A stretch of 35,678 nucleotides of DNA from an uncultured Bacteroidales bacterium (GTDB taxonomy: Bacteria; Bacteroidota; Bacteroidia; Bacteroidales; Bacteroidaceae). The notes beneath the pieces were generated by a model. It saw nothing but the letters and a program-made list of their open reading frames with translations, was not told the DNA's origin and did not search any database. Shown one piece after another: positions 35,253 to 35,678 of this stretch; position 1 is the first letter of the stretch, and each line of letters starts with the position of its first letter. A program made the position numbers and the translations under genes. Location: assembly GCA_946055515.1 (NCBI GenBank), contig CAMGGA010000005.1:1-35678 (forward strand), given 5' to 3'.

Positions 35253-35553
35253 GCTATGCGTAGGAGATTCGTTAGATTCTGCTCCAGTCTGTTCTGCTGT
35301 TGCTCCCATCGTGAAAGTACCACCCTTCACTGCAACCATGGTGAACGAGACGCCATTGACGGTATAGACTTTGTTTTCACCGTCATTGGTGGTATTTCCT
35401 CCATTGGGCGGTGTATCACCGTAGTTATACGTCACAATGCTGTCCATCGCCTCGTACGGAAAGACCACACGGGTGCCGTCTTTCTTAAAGACCACGACAC
35501 CTTGTGCGATGGAAGGGAAGAAGGCGTATATTTTAATCGTATTTGAAAAGGGA
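35253..35553 (-). pseudogene. Remnant of a SUMF1/FGE-type exported protein
   Basis: The minus strand reads KIYAFFPSIAQGVVVFKKDGTR, then about 35 residues, then SFTMVAVKGGTFTMGAT and ESPTHS. In Bacteroidetes SUMF1 (formylglycine-generating-like) proteins this pattern is an N-terminal KKDGT region followed by the start of the FGE-sulfatase domain. Similarity stops after THS, where other members continue with a VTLSSYYIG-type strand, and the frame then runs through Thr/Pro/Ile-rich sequence into the lysA terminator. At the other end the likely signal peptide has no ATG; only a GTG inside the mature part could start it. It is best viewed as a decayed fragment lacking the catalytic part. Confidence 0.6.
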
Positions 35554-35594
35554 CAGCCCGTCCCAAGTGCGATTATTACACTTGGGACGGGCTG
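35554..35594 (-). terminator. Long perfect hairpin after glutamate dehydrogenase
   Basis: CAGCCCGTCCCAAGTG (35554-35569) and CACTTGGGACGGGCTG (35579-35594) are 16-bp perfect arms with the loop CGATTATTA. On the minus strand it is followed by TCCCTTTTC and lies 31 nt after the gdhA stop. Confidence 0.8.
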
Positions 35595-35625
35595 AATCAG
35601 AGAATTGAAACGATCTGTGAGCCGC

Positions 35626-35678
35626 TTAGAGTACGCCTTGGGCCATCATGGCCTTGGCCACCTTCATGAAGCCGGCCA
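35626..35678 (-). CDS. gdhA: NADP-type glutamate dehydrogenase, last 17 codons
   Basis: The minus strand from the window edge reads AGFMKVAKAMMAQGVL and a stop codon at 35626-35628. This matches the conserved C-terminus of hexameric bacterial glutamate dehydrogenases, for example the AGFVKVADAM..QG ending of the E. coli GdhA type. The body of the gene is outside the window, so cofactor preference cannot be read. A 16-bp hairpin terminator lies just downstream, which supports the end assignment. Confidence 0.7.
   Translation of the reverse strand, partial: AGFMKVAKAMMAQGVL

Noticed and set aside
35085-35495. A complete small protein read through the lysA terminator
   Set aside because: Its C-terminal third is encoded by the lysA terminator and the antisense of the lysA end; only the SUMF1-like N-terminal part looks once-coding.

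Overview
The window looks like a piece of a Bacteroidales chromosome, probably Bacteroides/Prevotella-like. The evidence is the protein families and the promoter type. The families include a Bacteroidetes-style PdxA with GDTNGVGWE, a periplasmic GH2 beta-galactosidase, an orphan multi-SLBB export protein and a YtxH/holin-III/small-protein trio. Several genes are preceded by the Bacteroidetes sigma element TTTG-N18..21-TAxxTTTG, and Shine-Dalgarno sequences are mostly absent. Coding GC is fairly high, which leaves very long antisense open frames that I treat as shadows. I found no tRNA, rRNA, insertion sequence, integrase or CRISPR array.

Layout. 1-1393 (minus): a ClC chloride channel cut by the window edge, and threonylcarbamoyl-AMP synthase. 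1735-5172 (plus): cytidine deaminase, then pyrB-pyrI-glyA (pyrimidine and one-carbon metabolism). 5293-9696 (minus): five genes that look like a polar-lipid pathway: nucleotidyltransferase, ATP-grasp enzyme, CDP-alcohol phosphatidyltransferase, flippase-like membrane protein and HAD phosphatase. 9879-12825 (minus): pdxA, rlmN and a SPOR lipoprotein. 13089-14133 (plus): a three-gene envelope-stress-like set. 14384-21911 (minus): serS, ruvX, def, a TPR protein and a large beta-galactosidase. 22030-25582 (minus): a GH25 lysozyme and an SLBB polysaccharide-export protein, each with its own promoter. 25583-26597 is a 1-kb stretch without a convincing gene, rich in repeats and hairpins. 26598-35104 (plus): clpC, rmlC, lepA, an ftsE-like ATPase, lysC and lysA. 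The right edge (minus) has a decayed SUMF1-type gene fragment and the last codons of glutamate dehydrogenase.

The best candidate for a little-described system is the 5293-9696 operon. An NTase could activate a polyol phosphate as its CDP derivative. The CDP-alcohol transferase, whose signature has an unusual final spacing, would make a phospholipid from it. The HAD protein could dephosphorylate an intermediate, the flippase could move the product, and the ATP-grasp enzyme, translationally linked to the NTase, could phosphorylate or ligate a headgroup. Archaeal and Bacteroides inositol-lipid pathways are the closest known themes, but the head group cannot be read from sequence. Other points worth attention are a dispersed intergenic repeat family built on AACCTCATAACC-like words and a GCGAAGC hairpin, the structured 1-kb region before clpC, a hairpin abutting the rlmN start codon, and a perfect inverted repeat in the start region of the TPR gene.
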